Assembly (NCBI GenBank): GCA_028279705.1
Contig: JANQNF010000016.1
Location: 111,864-175,863 of the forward strand
Length of the DNA stretch: 64,000 nt
Origin: an archaeon
Lineage (GTDB): Archaea > Aenigmatarchaeota > Aenigmatarchaeia > QMZP01 > JAFGSV01
Direction: 5' to 3'
Numbering within the stretch: position 1 is the stretch's first letter; each line of letters starts with the position of its first letter. The notes under the pieces were generated by a model. That model did not search any database and was not told the DNA's origin. It was given only the letters and a program-made list of their open reading frames with translations. A program made the position numbers and the translations under genes. Below, one piece after another: positions 62,725 through 64,000 of this stretch.

Positions 62725-63081
62725 AGGAAACCCCGGTGAGACCGCACCGGGGAACGGGTTCTCCCGTCGTCGTTAGTTATCGGTAGTATTGACTATCCAA
62801 AACATTTGACTTATGGCTCCACGGGATAGAAGCCTCATGCCTTTGACACCCTTAAGGCATATCGGGCAAGACGATACGCCGGGCCGCATTGTCTAATCCG
62901 GCTGGAACGCACACCTTCATGTCAAATGCGATTCAGTGTGAGGGCGGGTTGGAATCGTCACCTCACGAGTCGTCGGCATCGGGACAGCTCCCGAACGTGT
63001 GCCGACTGCGGCATCCTAGGTCTTAACGAGGCGCCTAGAATGTTGCGTCCGCTTTCACAGGAGATGCGCGGTAACCCCGTG
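62725..63081 (-). ncRNA. candidate structured non-coding RNA, 357-base gene-free segment
   Basis: No supported ORF. On the minus strand, successive perfect helices: GGTAAC/GTTACC (over the upstream stop codon), GTCGGCA/TGCCGAC enclosing TCGGGA/TCCCGA (62972-63006), GTGAGG/CCTCAC (62938-62966), GGCGTATCG/CGATATGCC (62856-62880), ATGCCTT/AAGGCAT (62837-62860), CGGG/CCCG, and CCCCGGTG/CACCGGGG (62731-62752). The 62837-62860 and 62856-62880 helices overlap, so are mutually exclusive. No CCA or tRNA-like end, no tag ORF, so not tmRNA. Large structured phage RNAs such as ROOL and GOLLD are precedents, not matches. Confidence 0.6.
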
Positions 63082-64000
63082 TTACCTACGCTGGATTTTC
63101 TTCCTGATTTTTTCTTCGTAGAGCGTTCGGGCGTGTTCGCCGTAGTGCAGTTCGAACATCGAGATTCTAGTGTTGAATAGCTCCCACTTGAATTTGATAG
63201 TTTCTTCTGCGTACTGCGTCTGCTCCATGCGCGCACGGATACGCCGACCGTTCGCATTCTTCTTCCCGCTGTGTCGAATAGGAGTAGAAATCGGGTCATC
63301 TTCCAGCCGGGTTTGAATCCAGCTATCCCGTGAGATGCCCAAGTTCTTCTCTGCCCAAGCCATCGACTCGAAGTATTGCAGGTCCATATCTGGCAGATAT
63401 ACGTACTCCATATCAACCATGATTCCGTTACGGTTGATTTCGTACATCGTGCCGTTTGAAGAATACAGGTAAATGATATGGCCGGTCTTACCGGTTGGTT
63501 TGACCCATCTGTTTTCCCAAGTCCTGTCTTCCCGAGCGTGCTGTCTGGAAATTGACGAATTGCGGTCGAAATCAGACTGCTTCTCTCTCAGTTCATCTCG
63601 CTCTTCGTAAAGACGCTGTAGCTCGTCTTTGAGAGTATCTGATTCGCCGTACTTGCGCATGAATCTTTTGATACCCCCAATTTCTTTGCCGATATCTCGA
63701 ATTCGATTTCGCACATCGCTAGCTTCACGCCTGCTTCTGATGTGTCTATCAGCCATACGGTCTAGCTCGGCAGCCGTGTATCTGGGTAGCTTTGCTTTCC
63801 CAGCAGGCTTTCTTCTAAACTTAGTCTGAGGACCCTGATGGACTTTCATTCCGCGCTTCCAAGCACGAATGTATCTGATGTACTGCTGTTCGAGCCAAGC
63901 TTCGACGTCGAACAACGAGCCATCTTCCATTTCTAGTGGCGTCACTCGCTCTGCGGTAGCTTCGTAATACCACCGACCAGACTCTAGCTCTTTGAACACA
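63082..64000 (-). CDS. hypothetical protein, partial at window edge, 305+ aa
   Basis: Runs off the 3' end of the window; GTG 63999 may not be the true start. FDVEAWLEQQYIRYIRAWKRG, a basic segment (KFRRKPAGKAKLPR), a coiled coil (DTLKDELQRLYEERDELREK), a strand pair YEINRNGIMVDMEYVYLPD and a basic end IRKKIQRR. Mostly helical and charged. No family recognised. Confidence 0.5.
   Translation of the reverse strand, partial: VFKELESGRWYYEATAERVTPLEMEDGSLFDVEAWLEQQYIRYIRAWKRGMKVHQGPQTKFRRKPAGKAKLPRYTAAELDRMADRHIRSRREASDVRNRIRDIGKEIGGIKRFMRKYGESDTLKDELQRLYEERDELREKQSDFDRNSSISRQHAREDRTWENRWVKPTGKTGHIIYLYSSNGTMYEINRNGIMVDMEYVYLPDMDLQYFESMAWAEKNLGISRDSWIQTRLEDDPISTPIRHSGKKNANGRRIRARMEQTQYAEETIKFKWELFNTRISMFELHYGEHARTLYEEKIRKKIQRR

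Noticed and set aside
62725..63081. tmRNA or ribozyme
   Set aside because: No tRNA-like end with CCA, no tag ORF and no recognisable self-cleaving core; only helices can be claimed.
62926..63180. 84-aa plus-strand reading frame across the structured segment
   Set aside because: Antisense to the 63082 gene for half its length, no ribosome site, and all genes here run on the minus strand; composition is not protein-like.
1..64000. CRISPR array or insertion sequence
   Set aside because: No regularly spaced direct repeats and no transposase or terminal inverted repeats were seen.

Overview
The window looks like an accessory and early region of a large tailed phage (Caudoviricetes). It has densely packed, overlapping genes, phage-type nucleotide metabolism (dUTPase, ThyX, class II ribonucleotide reductase, dCMP deaminases), a phage sigma factor, PhoH, many very small genes and a 33-gene tRNA array. 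No terminase, capsid or tail gene is visible. Lipobox lipoproteins, a beta-barrel-like lipoprotein and LPS-type sugar-nucleotide enzymes point to a Gram-negative host. Species cannot be named from sequence alone.

Layout. From 1 to about 29934 all genes are on the plus strand; from about 29986 to 64000 all are on the minus strand. The halves converge on a hairpin terminator at 29933-29964. The plus half starts with glycosyltransferases, an FkbM methyltransferase and UDP-galactopyranose mutase (1-8936). DNA-precursor genes follow (9674-14057), then sugar-nucleotide genes mixed with endonucleases and a polynucleotide-kinase-like enzyme (14424-22337), a probable DNA-binding/recombination block (22371-24759), ADP-ribose and nucleoside-type enzymes (24734-26971), and a membrane-anchored trypsin-like protease (28148-29431).

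The minus half, read in transcription order from 64000 down, holds a 357-bp gene-free structured segment (62725-63081), amidoligase-like enzymes with a class II glutamine amidotransferase (60615-61664, 52434-54556, 47293-48069), zinc-ribbon proteins, PhoH and peptide deformylase, then an IMPDH/GMP-reductase-like protein and a PurA/PurZ-like protein. RNase H, an AAA+ ATPase and a sigma factor follow, then many tiny genes, and then the tRNA array (32731-36182), which has its own promoter and terminator. The tRNAs cover all 20 amino acids.

Most striking is 35288-35360. Every arm of a canonical tRNA is present and base-paired, but the order is circularly permuted: the 3' half precedes the 5' half, joined by UUUU at the acceptor end, with the open ends in the anticodon loop. 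Three other gaps in the array also hold structured, non-standard RNA. Further leads are a glutamine amidotransferase that appears to start at AUU, a PurA/PurZ-like enzyme with altered active-site motifs beside a GMP-reductase-like gene, and a ColD-like His-for-Lys sugar dehydratase next to a GDP-mannose dehydratase.

Working together (inference): one block supplies and cleans DNA precursors, one makes or decorates surface glycans, a set of ADP-ribose-linked enzymes may answer host defence, and the amidoligase/amidotransferase set probably makes amide or peptide modifications of unknown target.
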